From Ectothiorhodospiraceae bacterium (GTDB taxonomy: Bacteria > Pseudomonadota > Gammaproteobacteria > Thiohalomonadales > Thiohalomonadaceae), in assembly GCA_007125455.1 (NCBI GenBank), contig SLDE01000148.1, positions 1 to 17,366 on the forward strand: a stretch of DNA of 17,366 nucleotides. The letters run 5' to 3'. A program made the position numbers and the translations under genes. The notes beneath the pieces were generated by a model. The model saw only the letters and a program-made list of their open reading frames with translations, had not been told where the DNA came from and did not search any database. Numbering within the stretch: the stretch's first letter is position 1; each line of letters starts with the position of its first letter. Positions 5,657-13,746 of this stretch are shown here, piece after piece.

Positions 5657-7366
5657 ATGGCAAGCACAAACGCACGTATCAACCTCAGCGGCCTGGGCCG
5701 CAAGCTGATCAATGACGGCCTGCTCAGTCAAGAGGATGCCCTCAAGGCGGCCGAAGGGGCGCAAAAGGAGAAGCTTCCCTTTGTCAGCTATCTGACCAAC
5801 AAGAAGCTGATCAACGCCAAACAGCTAGCCATGGCTGCCTCGCAGGAGTTCGGCGTGCCGGTCTTCGATCTGGCCACCATGGAGCTGGACAACGAAGTCA
5901 CCAAGCTGGTAGACGAAAAGTTGATCCGTGCCCACCACGCCCTGCCACTGTTCAAGCGCGGCAACCGTCTGTTTGTTGCGGTCTCCGACCCCACCAATCT
6001 GGTGGCTCTGGATGAGATCCGTTTCCACGTCAGCGCACACACCGAGGCGGTACTGGTCGAGGAGGATAAACTCGCCCAGATGATCGACAAGGCCATGGCG
6101 GCCAACGATACCAGCATGGACGAGCTGGGTGACTCGGATCTGGACGATCTGGATATCTCCGCTGAAGAGGAAGAAAAGCCCGATACCAAAGACACCGAGG
6201 TGGACGACGCCCCGGTGGTACGCTTTGTCAACAAGATCCTGCTCGATGCGATCAATAAGGGCGCTTCGGACATCCACTTCGAACCCTACGAAAAACGCTA
6301 CCGCATCCGCCTGCGCCAGGACGGTATGCTAAGCGAGGTGGCCTCTCCTCCGATCCAGTTGTCTACCAAGATCTCTGCCCGCATCAAGGTCATGTCGCGA
6401 CTGGATATCTCTGAAAAGCGCGTACCCCAGGATGGGCGCATCAAGCTGACCCTATCCAAGAACAAGGCGATCGATTTTCGTGTCAGCACCTGTCCGACGC
6501 TGTTCGGCGAAAAGATCGTTATGCGTATCCTCGATCCCTCCAGCGCCCAGCTGGGGATCGACGCGCTGGGCTACGAGCCCGATCAGAAGAAACTCTACAT
6601 GGACAACCTGGCCAAGCCGTACGGGATGATCCTGGTCACCGGTCCAACGGGCTCCGGTAAGACCGTCTCGCTTTACACCGGCCTGAACATCCTCAACACC
6701 CCGGACGTGAACATCTCCACCGCGGAGGACCCGTCGGAAATCAACCTGGAGGGGATCAACCAGGTCAACGTCAATCCCAAGGTGGGGCTCACCTTTGCCG
6801 CCGCCCTGAAGGCCTTCCTGCGCCAGGATCCGGATATCATCATGGTGGGTGAGATCCGTGACATCGAGACCGCCGAGATCGCGATCAAGGCCGCCCAAAC
6901 CGGCCACATGGTGATGTCCACCCTGCATACCAATGACGCCCCGCAGACCATCGCCCGGTTGATGAATATCGGGGTGCCGCCGTATAACATCGCCTCAGCG
7001 CTCAACCTGATCATCGCCCAGCGCCTTGCCCGGCGCCTGTGCAAGCACTGCAAGACCGTCGAGGACATCCCCCGTGAGACCCTACTTATGGAAGGGTTCA
7101 AGGAGGAGGAGCTGCCCGATCTCAAGGTTTACAAGGCTGTGGGTTGCGATCAGTGCACCGACGGCTATAAAGGACGTGTGGGGATCTACCAGGTGTTACC
7201 GATCTCCGAAGATATGGGTAAATTGATTATGAAGGGGGCCACCGCCTACGAAATGGCGGACCAGGCCCAGAAAGAGGGATATCCAGATTTGCGACAGTCC
7301 GCACTGAAAAAAGTGAAGGATGGGCTTACAAGTCTGGAAGAGATTAACCGCGTGACCAAGGATTAA
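5657..7366 (+). CDS. pilB: Type IV pilus assembly ATPase PilB
   Basis: PilB is the cytoplasmic hexameric ATPase that powers pilus extension. The 569-residue protein has an N-terminal GSPII_E/MshEN-like region (about 8-145), an acidic linker rich in Asp and Glu (about 155-184), and the C-terminal ATPase. There the Walker A is GPTGSGKT (329-336), the Asp box AEDPSEI (356-362), the Walker B DPDIIMVGEIRD (391-402) and the His box STLHTND. A zinc-binding CxxC pair is seen at Cys462/465 and Cys497/500. The Asp box has Ser where P. aeruginosa PilB has Val. AAGGA lies only one base before the ATG, an unusual spacing, but the start agrees with the family N-terminus (INLSGLGRKL). pilC follows after eight bases. 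Confidence 0.96.
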   Translation: MASTNARINLSGLGRKLINDGLLSQEDALKAAEGAQKEKLPFVSYLTNKKLINAKQLAMAASQEFGVPVFDLATMELDNEVTKLVDEKLIRAHHALPLFKRGNRLFVAVSDPTNLVALDEIRFHVSAHTEAVLVEEDKLAQMIDKAMAANDTSMDELGDSDLDDLDISAEEEEKPDTKDTEVDDAPVVRFVNKILLDAINKGASDIHFEPYEKRYRIRLRQDGMLSEVASPPIQLSTKISARIKVMSRLDISEKRVPQDGRIKLTLSKNKAIDFRVSTCPTLFGEKIVMRILDPSSAQLGIDALGYEPDQKKLYMDNLAKPYGMILVTGPTGSGKTVSLYTGLNILNTPDVNISTAEDPSEINLEGINQVNVNPKVGLTFAAALKAFLRQDPDIIMVGEIRDIETAEIAIKAAQTGHMVMSTLHTNDAPQTIARLMNIGVPPYNIASALNLIIAQRLARRLCKHCKTVEDIPRETLLMEGFKEEELPDLKVYKAVGCDQCTDGYKGRVGIYQVLPISEDMGKLIMKGATAYEMADQAQKEGYPDLRQSALKKVKDGLTSLEEINRVTKD

Positions 7367-7374
7367 TAGTCGAT

Positions 7375-8604
7375 ATGGCGGAAAAAACGATCAAACAACA
7401 GGTTTTTGTCTGGGAAGGTACCGACAAAAAAGGGGCCCGCAGGAAGGGGGAGGTCAGTGGTGCCAATATGTCGATGGCCAAGGCGGATCTGCGCCGTCAA
7501 GGTATCAACCCCATCAAGGTAAACAAAAAGGCCAAGCCACTGTTTGGCAGTGGTGGCCCGCGGGGGAAAAAGATCACCCCAAAGGATGTCGCCCTGTTCG
7601 CCCGCCAGTTGGCGACGATGATGTCCTCCGGGGTGCCGCTGGTGCAGTCCTTCGAGATCATGGCCAAAGGCCATGAAAACCCCAATATGCGCACCCTGAT
7701 CAACAATGTTCGTACCGATATCGAGGGCGGCGCCACCCTCACTGAGGCGCTGCGTAAGCATCCCCGGCAATTCGACGACCTGACCTGTAACCTGGTCAAT
7801 GCGGGTGAGCAGGCCGGTATCCTGGAAGGGCTACTGGACAAGATCGCCACCTACAAGGAAAAGACCGAGGCGCTCAAGTCCAAGATCAAAAAGGCACTAT
7901 TCTATCCGACCGCCGTAATCGTGGTTGCCTTCATTATCACGGCGATACTGCTGATCTTTGTTATCCCACAGTTTGAAGATTTGTTTTCAAGCTTTGGTGC
8001 CGACCTGCCGGCCCCCACCCAGTTTGTTATCGCCCTGTCGGAGTTCTTCCAGGCCTATTGGTTCGTCATATTCGGCGGGCTTGGTTTGGCGGGCTTCCTC
8101 TTCGTCAAGGCAAAAGAGAAGTCACCAAAATTCAGCGATGCCCTTCAGATTGGCTCGCTAAAGCTACCGGTCATTGGCAACATCCTGCAAAAGGCCGCGC
8201 TGGCACGTTTTGCCCGAACACTCGCCACCATGTTTGCCGCCGGTGTTCCACTGGTGGAGGCGATGAGTTCAGTGGCCGGGGCCGTGGGCAATGCCAAGTA
8301 CCGTGATGCGGTGTTACGCATGAAGGACGATGTGTCCTCAGGTACCTCCGTGACCGCGGCGATGGAGCAGACCGCAGTCTTCCCCAATATGGTGGTACAG
8401 ATGGCCTCCATCGGTGAAGAAGCGGGCTCGCTGGATATGATGCTCGGCAAGGTCGCCGACTTCTACGAGCAAGAGGTCGATGATGCGGTCGATGCGCTGA
8501 GCAGCCTGCTTGAGCCGATCATCATGGCCGTGCTCGGTGTCCTGGTCGGTGGCATGGTAGTCGCAATGTACCTACCCATCTTCCAGATGGGCGCCGTGGT
8601 GTGA
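7375..8604 (+). CDS. pilC: Type IV pilus inner-membrane platform protein PilC
   Basis: PilC is the polytopic platform on which the PilB motor acts. It is 409 residues long, with two repeated T2SSF domains: the first around ALFARQLATMMSSGVPLVQSFEI (near 75-100), the second around ARFARTLATMFAAGVPLVEAM (near 278-300). Hydrophobic segments lie at about 180-200, 222-244 and near the C-terminus (375-400). The N-terminal VFWEGTDKKGARRKGEV type of sequence is usual for PilC. Only eight bases separate it from pilB and thirteen from pilD, so the three genes are probably one transcript. Confidence 0.96.
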   Translation: MAEKTIKQQVFVWEGTDKKGARRKGEVSGANMSMAKADLRRQGINPIKVNKKAKPLFGSGGPRGKKITPKDVALFARQLATMMSSGVPLVQSFEIMAKGHENPNMRTLINNVRTDIEGGATLTEALRKHPRQFDDLTCNLVNAGEQAGILEGLLDKIATYKEKTEALKSKIKKALFYPTAVIVVAFIITAILLIFVIPQFEDLFSSFGADLPAPTQFVIALSEFFQAYWFVIFGGLGLAGFLFVKAKEKSPKFSDALQIGSLKLPVIGNILQKAALARFARTLATMFAAGVPLVEAMSSVAGAVGNAKYRDAVLRMKDDVSSGTSVTAAMEQTAVFPNMVVQMASIGEEAGSLDMMLGKVADFYEQEVDDAVDALSSLLEPIIMAVLGVLVGGMVVAMYLPIFQMGAVV

Positions 8605-8617
8605 TCCCTCGCCTCTG

Positions 8618-9478
8618 ATGCCCAGCCAAATAGCACACATACTGGAGAGCAATCCCGCACTGTTCGTGGCCGCCGTCACGGTCATCGGGCTGTTCGTCGG
8701 CAGTTTTCTCAACGTGGTCATTCACCGTCTGCCGATCATGATGCAGCGCTCCTGGCGCAGCCAGTGCCAGGAGTTGCTGGAGCTTAAGCAGGAGCCACAG
8801 GAGACCTTCAATCTCAACCGCCCGCGATCGCGCTGCCCACACTGCGGCCACATGATTTCGGCGCTGGAGAACATTCCGGTGCTCAGCTATCTGCTCCAAC
8901 GGGGCCGCTGCAAGCACTGCCGAGAACCTATCTCGGTGCGTTATCCGTTGATCGAGCTGTTTACCGCGTTGATGACCGGGATCACCGCCTGGCATTTCGG
9001 CTTTGGCTGGCCTGCACTGTTCGCGGTCCTGCTCACTTGGGCACTGATCGCCATGAGCTTTATCGATATTGAGCACCACTTGCTGCCCGACGATATCACC
9101 CTGCCCTTTCTCTGGCTCGGACTGGGCTTGAGTCTGTTTGGGATATTTACCGGGATGCAGGAGGCGATCATCGGTGCCATCGCTGGCTATCTCTCCCTCT
9201 GGCTGGTCTATTGGGCCTTCAAACTGCTCACCGGCAAGGAGGGCATGGGCTACGGTGACTTCAAACTGTTTGCCCTGTTCGGGGCCTGGCTAGGGTGGCA
9301 AAGTCTACCACTGGTGATCCTGCTCTCCTCGCTGGTGGGGGCGGCGATCGGTATCGCGATGATTGTGCTGCGCGGACGGGATCGCCAGTTACCTATCCCC
9401 TTTGGCCCTTATCTGGCCGCCGCCGGCTGGATCGCCCTGCTCTGGGGTGATGCCATGATCGAGGCCTATCTAGTGTAG
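8618..9478 (+). CDS. pilD: Prepilin peptidase / N-methyltransferase PilD
   Basis: PilD removes the leader of type IV prepilins and pseudopilins and methylates the new N-terminus; it is an inner-membrane aspartic protease. The 286-residue protein shows FVGSFLNVVIHRLP at 26-39 and the two CxxC pairs of the cytoplasmic methylase loop (Cys73/76 and Cys98/101). The catalytic aspartates are in FIDIEHHLLPD (Asp150) and GYGDFK (Asp214), with multiple membrane helices from about 113 onward. The Shine-Dalgarno is weak. The final Val codon and TAG stop lie inside the left terminal inverted repeat of the element at 9472-9894, so the original 3' end may have been altered. With no pilin nearby, its substrates must be encoded elsewhere. 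Confidence 0.96.
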   Translation: MPSQIAHILESNPALFVAAVTVIGLFVGSFLNVVIHRLPIMMQRSWRSQCQELLELKQEPQETFNLNRPRSRCPHCGHMISALENIPVLSYLLQRGRCKHCREPISVRYPLIELFTALMTGITAWHFGFGWPALFAVLLTWALIAMSFIDIEHHLLPDDITLPFLWLGLGLSLFGIFTGMQEAIIGAIAGYLSLWLVYWAFKLLTGKEGMGYGDFKLFALFGAWLGWQSLPLVILLSSLVGAAIGIAMIVLRGRDRQLPIPFGPYLAAAGWIALLWGDAMIEAYLV

Positions 9479-9894
9479 TGTCTCGCCTATCTGGCACGTG
9501 TCAGCGTGACGAGAAGCCGTTAGCTGCAAGGCGCGCCTCGCACGACTGCATGGATGCAGGAGGTAGTGCGAAGCAGGGTGCCAGAGCCGAGGGAATGGTG
9601 CGGCCTTGCCCAGAGACGCACAAAATCGCCAGGAGCGAGATTGGGCCGCCGCGTGCGGGCTTGATGGGCAGGTTCCATGGATGGAGCCTGTAACACCGCA
9701 GATGACGGCTTCTCGTCGCGCCCGGAGGGAGGCTCGCAAATGCCCCAATACGGCGCTGTGGATGCCATCCATGGCCTCCACCCTTCGGTGCAGCCCTTGT
9801 TAAGGGATTGACCATTAACGGCGCGGCGGGCTGCGCCTTGTCTTGGAGCATTTTCGAGCCTCTGACATGTACCATTTATACGAGACACTACACT
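9472..9894. mobile_element. 423-bp MITE-like element with 33-bp terminal inverted repeats
   Basis: The left end (9472-9504) and the inverted right end (9862-9894) match at 27 of 33 positions, beginning with a perfect 14-base AGTGTAGTGTCTCG and ending with a shared TGTCAG. No convincing target-site duplication is visible. The interior has no supportable gene: the open frames across it lack family features and are broken differently in every frame. This fills the only gap of more than 300 bases in the window. It separates pilD from coaE, which are adjacent in related gammaproteobacteria. I do not recognise the parent insertion sequence family. A structured non-coding RNA is an alternative reading. 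Confidence 0.7.
9505..9720. repeat. Inner inverted repeat nested in the element
   Basis: Bases 9505-9527 and the reverse complement of 9698-9720 agree at 20 of 23 positions, with a perfect 13-base core GACGAGAAGCCGT (9508-9520 against 9705-9717). The left copy abuts the left terminal repeat directly. A further inverted pair, CCATGGATGG at 9675-9684 and CCATCCATGG at 9765-9774, lies partly inside and partly outside this arm. The nesting suggests either a composite of two insertions or a long folded RNA. Confidence 0.65.
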
Positions 9895-9907
9895 TGGGTA
9901 TCGCCTG

Positions 9908-10504
9908 ATGCTCAGGGTCGGCTTGACTGGCGGGATCGGCAGCGGCAAGACTACCGTGTGCCAGCACTTTGCCGCCCTGGCAACACCGATCATCGACACC
10001 GATGAGCTGGCCCGTGAGGTGGTTGCCAAGGGCGAGCCGCTACTGGAAGCGCTCAAGGCCGATTTTGGCCCAAGCATCCTCACCCCCGCAGGCACGCTGG
10101 ATCGCACTGCCATGCGTGAGCAAGTCTTCGCTAACAAGGAGAAGCTGGCGTTGTTGGAGCAGCACCTGCACCCAGCCATCCGCACACGCTTGCAACAGTG
10201 CCTGGCGACCCTTAAAGCCCCCTATGTGATCATCGCCATTCCGCTACTGATCGAAAAGGGCTGGCAGGCAATGGTGGATCGCGTACTGGTGGTGGACTGC
10301 AGTGAGCAGCAGCAGCTCGAGCGCGCCAGCCGTCGTGACCGCTGCCCCCCAGAGCAGGTACGCCAGATCATGATGCAGCAATGCACTCGCCAGCAGCGTC
10401 TGGCAGTCGCCGATGATATCATCCATAATGATGGGGCGAGTGAATCACTGGCTTCACAGGTGGCGAAGCTGCACCGCCGTTATCTGGAGCAACAAGGCGC
10501 CTAA
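9908..10504 (+). CDS. coaE: Dephospho-CoA kinase
   Basis: CoaE phosphorylates the 3'-hydroxyl of dephospho-CoA with ATP, the last step of coenzyme A synthesis. The 198-residue protein begins with the P-loop GGIGSGKT (8-15), followed by IIDTDELAREVV (the DxD-type substrate region) and AIPLLIEKGW, which are standard for the family. The ATG is preceded by only 13 bases of DNA outside the inserted element and no good Shine-Dalgarno, so expression signals may come from the element end or from read-through. zapD follows after five bases. Confidence 0.96.
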   Translation: MLRVGLTGGIGSGKTTVCQHFAALATPIIDTDELAREVVAKGEPLLEALKADFGPSILTPAGTLDRTAMREQVFANKEKLALLEQHLHPAIRTRLQQCLATLKAPYVIIAIPLLIEKGWQAMVDRVLVVDCSEQQQLERASRRDRCPPEQVRQIMMQQCTRQQRLAVADDIIHNDGASESLASQVAKLHRRYLEQQGA

Positions 10505-10509
10505 CCCCC

Positions 10510-11274
10510 ATGCAAGGTCACACCATCTACGAACACCCGTTGAACGAACGGATCCGTACCCTGTTACGGCTGGAACACCTGTTCCGTCAGGCCAGCCATT
10601 TCCTCGACGGGCAGAGCCGTTGGGATAGCCGGGTCTTTATGACCACCCTACTGGATATCCTGGATATCTTCTCCCGAGGGGATCTCAAGACCGAGCTGCT
10701 CAAGGAACTGGAGCGCGCCACCACCAACCTGCGCGCCCTGATGGATATCCCCCAGGTAGATCACACCAAACTGGGTACCATCCTGCGCGCCATGGAGCAC
10801 CTGATCGATAATCTGCATGGCCTGAACAACCAGCCAGGGCAGGCCCTGCGTGATGATGAATTCATCACGGCCGTACGCCAGCGCAGCGCCATCCCCGGTG
10901 GCACCTGCGACTTCGATCTACCCGCCTACCACCTCTGGCTGGAGGGAGGCCCTGCCAAGCGCCAGGCCGATCAGCGTCAGTGGCTGGCCACGCTGGATCC
11001 AGTCAAGCAGGCCATCGAGCTGTTACTAAAGATGACCCGCAACAGCGCCGAGGCCCGTGAGTGCCTGGCCAAACGCGGCAGCTACCAGCGCCAACTGGAT
11101 AACAGTACGCCGTTTCAGTTGGTTAGGGTGATGCTGCCGTGTGAAAGCGATTATTATGCCGAGATCAGCGGCAGCCGCCACCGCTTCAGTGTTCGCTTCA
11201 TGCGTCCAGGCAAGGAGCGGGCGCAGTTGGTCGAGGAAGACATCCACTTCCACCTTGCCTGTTGCAGCCTATGA
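10510..11274 (+). CDS. zapD: Cell division protein ZapD
   Basis: ZapD (YacF, DUF1342) binds the C-terminal tail of FtsZ and promotes bundling of FtsZ filaments at the Z-ring. The 254-residue product has the typical start IYEHPLNERIRTLLRLEHLF and the family's helical N-terminal half, then LPAYHLWLEG and a beta-rich C-terminal half ending in RFSVRFMRPG. It lies between coaE and yacG as in E. coli. Its TGA overlaps the yacG ATG (ATGA), indicating coupled translation. Confidence 0.95.
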   Translation: MQGHTIYEHPLNERIRTLLRLEHLFRQASHFLDGQSRWDSRVFMTTLLDILDIFSRGDLKTELLKELERATTNLRALMDIPQVDHTKLGTILRAMEHLIDNLHGLNNQPGQALRDDEFITAVRQRSAIPGGTCDFDLPAYHLWLEGGPAKRQADQRQWLATLDPVKQAIELLLKMTRNSAEARECLAKRGSYQRQLDNSTPFQLVRVMLPCESDYYAEISGSRHRFSVRFMRPGKERAQLVEEDIHFHLACCSL

Positions 11275-11456
11275 GTATGACCGTCAAATGCCCGACCTGT
11301 GAGCAGTCGGTGGTCTGGAGCGAACAAAGCCACTGGCGTCCATTCTGCAGCGAGCGCTGCAAGCTGATCGATCTGGGGGAATGGGCCAGCGAAGGGCACC
11401 GCATCCCCGGCCCGCCAGTCATCCTCCCGGAGGAGGATGAAAGCGAGCGGAATTAG
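11271..11456 (+). CDS. yacG: DNA gyrase inhibitor / zinc-binding protein YacG
   Basis: YacG is a small zinc-finger protein reported to bind GyrB and inhibit DNA gyrase. The 61-residue product has the four zinc ligands of the family, Cys7 and Cys10 (CPTC) and Cys26 and Cys30 (FCSERC), followed by the conserved LIDLGEWASE and an acidic tail. I chose the ATG at 11271, which overlaps the zapD stop by four bases, over a TTG at 11262. It converges on the Nudix gene with one base between the two stop codons. Confidence 0.95.
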   Translation: MSMTVKCPTCEQSVVWSEQSHWRPFCSERCKLIDLGEWASEGHRIPGPPVILPEEDESERN

Positions 11457-11457
11457 G

Positions 11458-12408
11458 CTAGCCCCACAGGGCGCGGATCGCTGCAATTCCCTGGCCACCG
11501 TGCTGCCAGGCATCCCGCTCGTCGCCGGGCTCCATCCCCCCCAGCCCGTATAGGGGGATCGCCGCAAGCTCGGCCATCTGTGCAAACTGTACCCAGCCAA
11601 TACCTTCTACCCCTGGGTGGCTGGCGGTGGCCTTGACTGGGGACATCAGCGCAAAGCTGGCCCCGATAGCCATAGCCTGACGCAGCTGAGCTTCGTTGTG
11701 GCAGGAGGCGGCCACCCAAAGCGGCTCCTCCAGCGGGCGCTGCACCGCCTTTTGCAGCCGCCCTGAGTCGAGATGAACGCCATCGGCTCCCAGCTCCACC
11801 ACCAGCGCCGCATCGCTGTTCAGCAGGCATTGCGCACCGTGGTGATGGCAGCGCCGCACCACCTCCTGGGCCAGTTCACGATATTGCCCTGTATCGAGCT
11901 TCTTGGCGCGCAATTGAAGCAGGCGGGCACCTCGCTCAAGGGTTTTGTCCAGCTGCTGCAGGAATGCGGACCACTCTGCAGGCCCTCCCGGATCGGGGGT
12001 GATATGGTAACGGTGGGGCAGGCGTGCCGCGCTGACAATCGCCCGATTGGCCGGGGGGAAGGCATACTCGGGCAGGTTCTCAGCGCCAACCCAGCGCAGC
12101 GGCTGCCCCTCGGCTCCATGCGGCTCACCACTGAAGGCGGTAACACGCCACACATCCAGCAACACGCTGTGTTGTGGATAATCCCAGGGGATGCGGATCA
12201 GCGGGTGGGCCTGCTCAATGCCAATACCCAGTTCCTCCCGCAGCTCGCGCGCCAAGCCCTCCCTGAGCGATTCTCCAGGCTCCACCTTGCCACCGGGAAA
12301 CTCCCACAGCCCACCCTGGTCAAGGTGCTCAGGGCGCTTTGCCAGCAGGATCTCACCGGCTGTGTTCTCAATCACGGCAGCGCCGATGTGGTAATGGGGA
12401 CGACTCAC
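11458..12408 (-). CDS. Nudix hydrolase (MutT-type) fused to a thiamine-phosphate-synthase-like domain
   Basis: The N-terminal part (about 1-125) is a MutT-like Nudix domain with a complete Nudix box at 40-62 (G-x5-E46-x7-REL-REELG-I). It is likely to hydrolyse oxidised or other nucleoside triphosphates. The C-terminal part (about 130-316) resembles ThiE: LLQLRAKKLD, LLNSDAALVVELGADGVHLD, a loop SPVKATASHPG and YGLGGM. This fusion is well known downstream of secA in gammaproteobacteria. The ThiE-like half lacks the usual Asp after Asn in the ND motif and the GQED loop, so TMP synthase activity is doubtful. The start is a GTG, supported by AAGGAG five bases upstream. It probably shares a transcript with argJ. 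Confidence 0.92.
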   Translation of the reverse strand: MSRPHYHIGAAVIENTAGEILLAKRPEHLDQGGLWEFPGGKVEPGESLREGLARELREELGIGIEQAHPLIRIPWDYPQHSVLLDVWRVTAFSGEPHGAEGQPLRWVGAENLPEYAFPPANRAIVSAARLPHRYHITPDPGGPAEWSAFLQQLDKTLERGARLLQLRAKKLDTGQYRELAQEVVRRCHHHGAQCLLNSDAALVVELGADGVHLDSGRLQKAVQRPLEEPLWVAASCHNEAQLRQAMAIGASFALMSPVKATASHPGVEGIGWVQFAQMAELAAIPLYGLGGMEPGDERDAWQHGGQGIAAIRALWG

Positions 12409-12413
12409 GCTAA

Positions 12414-12419
12414 CTCCTT
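12414..12419 (-). promoter_or_regulatory. Shine-Dalgarno supporting the GTG start of the Nudix/ThiE-like gene
   Basis: AAGGAG on the minus strand stands five bases before the GTG at 12408. It is the strongest ribosome-binding site in the window and justifies the non-ATG start. Confidence 0.7.
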
Positions 12420-12456
12420 TGCACTGGCCTCGTATACCGCCGATGCAAGGTTCGGG

Positions 12457-13671
12457 TTAAGTACGATACTCCGCGTTGATCTTGACGTAATCGTAGGAAA
12501 AATCACAGGTCCACACGGTGGTGCTGGCGCCCCCACGGGCCAGTTCCACCCGGATGGTGATCTCGTCACGTGCCATGACCTGCTGGCCCTGCGCCTCGGT
12601 GTAGTCCGGGGCACGTCCGCCGCCTTGCACAATACAGACCTCACCCAGGTAGATCCGGATGGTATCCAGTTGCAGTTCGCATAATCCAGCCCGTCCCACG
12701 GCGGCAAGGATGCGCCCCCAGTTGGGATCGCTGGCAAACAGCGCCGTCTTCACCAGCGGCGAGTGGGCGATGGTATAGGCCACCTGGGCGCATTCCTGCT
12801 CGCTCTGCCCGCCTTCCACCTCGATGGTGATCAGCTTGGTGGCCCCCTCGCCGTCACGAACGATGCGCTGGGCCAGGCCCTGCATCAGCGTGATGAGTGC
12901 GCGGCTAAACTGTTCCAGCTCGGCACTGCCACGTGGCAGGCTCACCCCCGAGCGACCGGTTGCCATAAGCAGGCAGGCGTCGTTGGTGGAGGTGTCGCCA
13001 TCCACGGTGATGCGATTAAAGGAATGGTCTACACTGCGCTGGAGCAACTCTTGCAGCAGGGCCGGTTCGATTAGCGCATCGGTGGCCACATAGGCCAACA
13101 TGGTGCCCATGTCGGGACGGATCATGCCCGAGCCCTTGGCGATCCCGGTGAGGGTCACGGTCTGACCGCCCAGTTCAAGCTGGCAGGACTCCCCTTTACT
13201 GACTGTATCGGTAGTGAGGATCGCCTCGGCGGCCTGCGCCCAGTGATCGGCAGCCAAGTCCGCTTGCGCAGCAGGCAGCGCCGCCAGCAACCTGTCCATC
13301 GGCAGCGGCTCACCGATCACCCCGGTGGAAAAGGGCAGTACCTGCTCAGGCCTGGCCGCGCACTGCTCGGCCAGCACGGCGCAGCAGCGACGGGCATCGG
13401 AGAGCCCTTGTGCCCCGGTGCCCGCATTGGCATTGCCGGTATTGATCAACAGCCAACGCGCAGCTGTGCTGTGCAGGTGTTCCCTGGCGACCACCACGGG
13501 GGCGGCACAAAAGGCGTTACGGGTGAACACCGCCGCGCAGACCGTGTCCTCGGCCAGCTCAAACAGGACGGTATCGCGCCGCCCCGGTTTCTTTATCCCG
13601 GCGCTGGTGACACCGATACGGATCCCGGCAACCGGGTGAAGTCTGGGCACGGCAGGGTAGGCGACGGCCAT
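12457..13671 (-). CDS. argJ: Bifunctional glutamate N-acetyltransferase / amino-acid N-acetyltransferase ArgJ
   Basis: ArgJ moves the acetyl group from N-acetylornithine to glutamate (and in bifunctional forms uses acetyl-CoA) in the cyclic arginine pathway. The 404-residue precursor is expected to cleave itself into two chains. The cleavage site is in KGSGMIRPDMGTMLAYV, with Thr190 as the predicted nucleophile; the residue before it is Gly instead of the more common Ala. NTGNANAGTG (77-86) and TNDACLLMATG are further family blocks. GGAG lies six bases before the ATG. It sits 75 bases downstream of secA on the same strand, an arrangement also found in Pseudomonas. Confidence 0.95.
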   Translation of the reverse strand: MAVAYPAVPRLHPVAGIRIGVTSAGIKKPGRRDTVLFELAEDTVCAAVFTRNAFCAAPVVVAREHLHSTAARWLLINTGNANAGTGAQGLSDARRCCAVLAEQCAARPEQVLPFSTGVIGEPLPMDRLLAALPAAQADLAADHWAQAAEAILTTDTVSKGESCQLELGGQTVTLTGIAKGSGMIRPDMGTMLAYVATDALIEPALLQELLQRSVDHSFNRITVDGDTSTNDACLLMATGRSGVSLPRGSAELEQFSRALITLMQGLAQRIVRDGEGATKLITIEVEGGQSEQECAQVAYTIAHSPLVKTALFASDPNWGRILAAVGRAGLCELQLDTIRIYLGEVCIVQGGGRAPDYTEAQGQQVMARDEITIRVELARGGASTTVWTCDFSYDYVKINAEYRT

Positions 13672-13746
13672 GGTTATCTCCGCTGGTTGTATCGACGATG
13701 GATGCTGCGAGAAAAAGACGCCGCACCGGTGTAGTACGGTTCGCCC

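Noticed and set aside
9520..10185. 221-codon minus-strand frame and other frames across the pilD-coaE gap
   Set aside because: They run over terminal repeats and antisense to the CoaE P-loop. They have low-complexity composition and no family motif, so I do not treat them as element-encoded genes.
13243..13734. 163-codon plus-strand frame over argJ
   Set aside because: Antisense to the conserved ArgJ N-terminal half, with no recognisable features.
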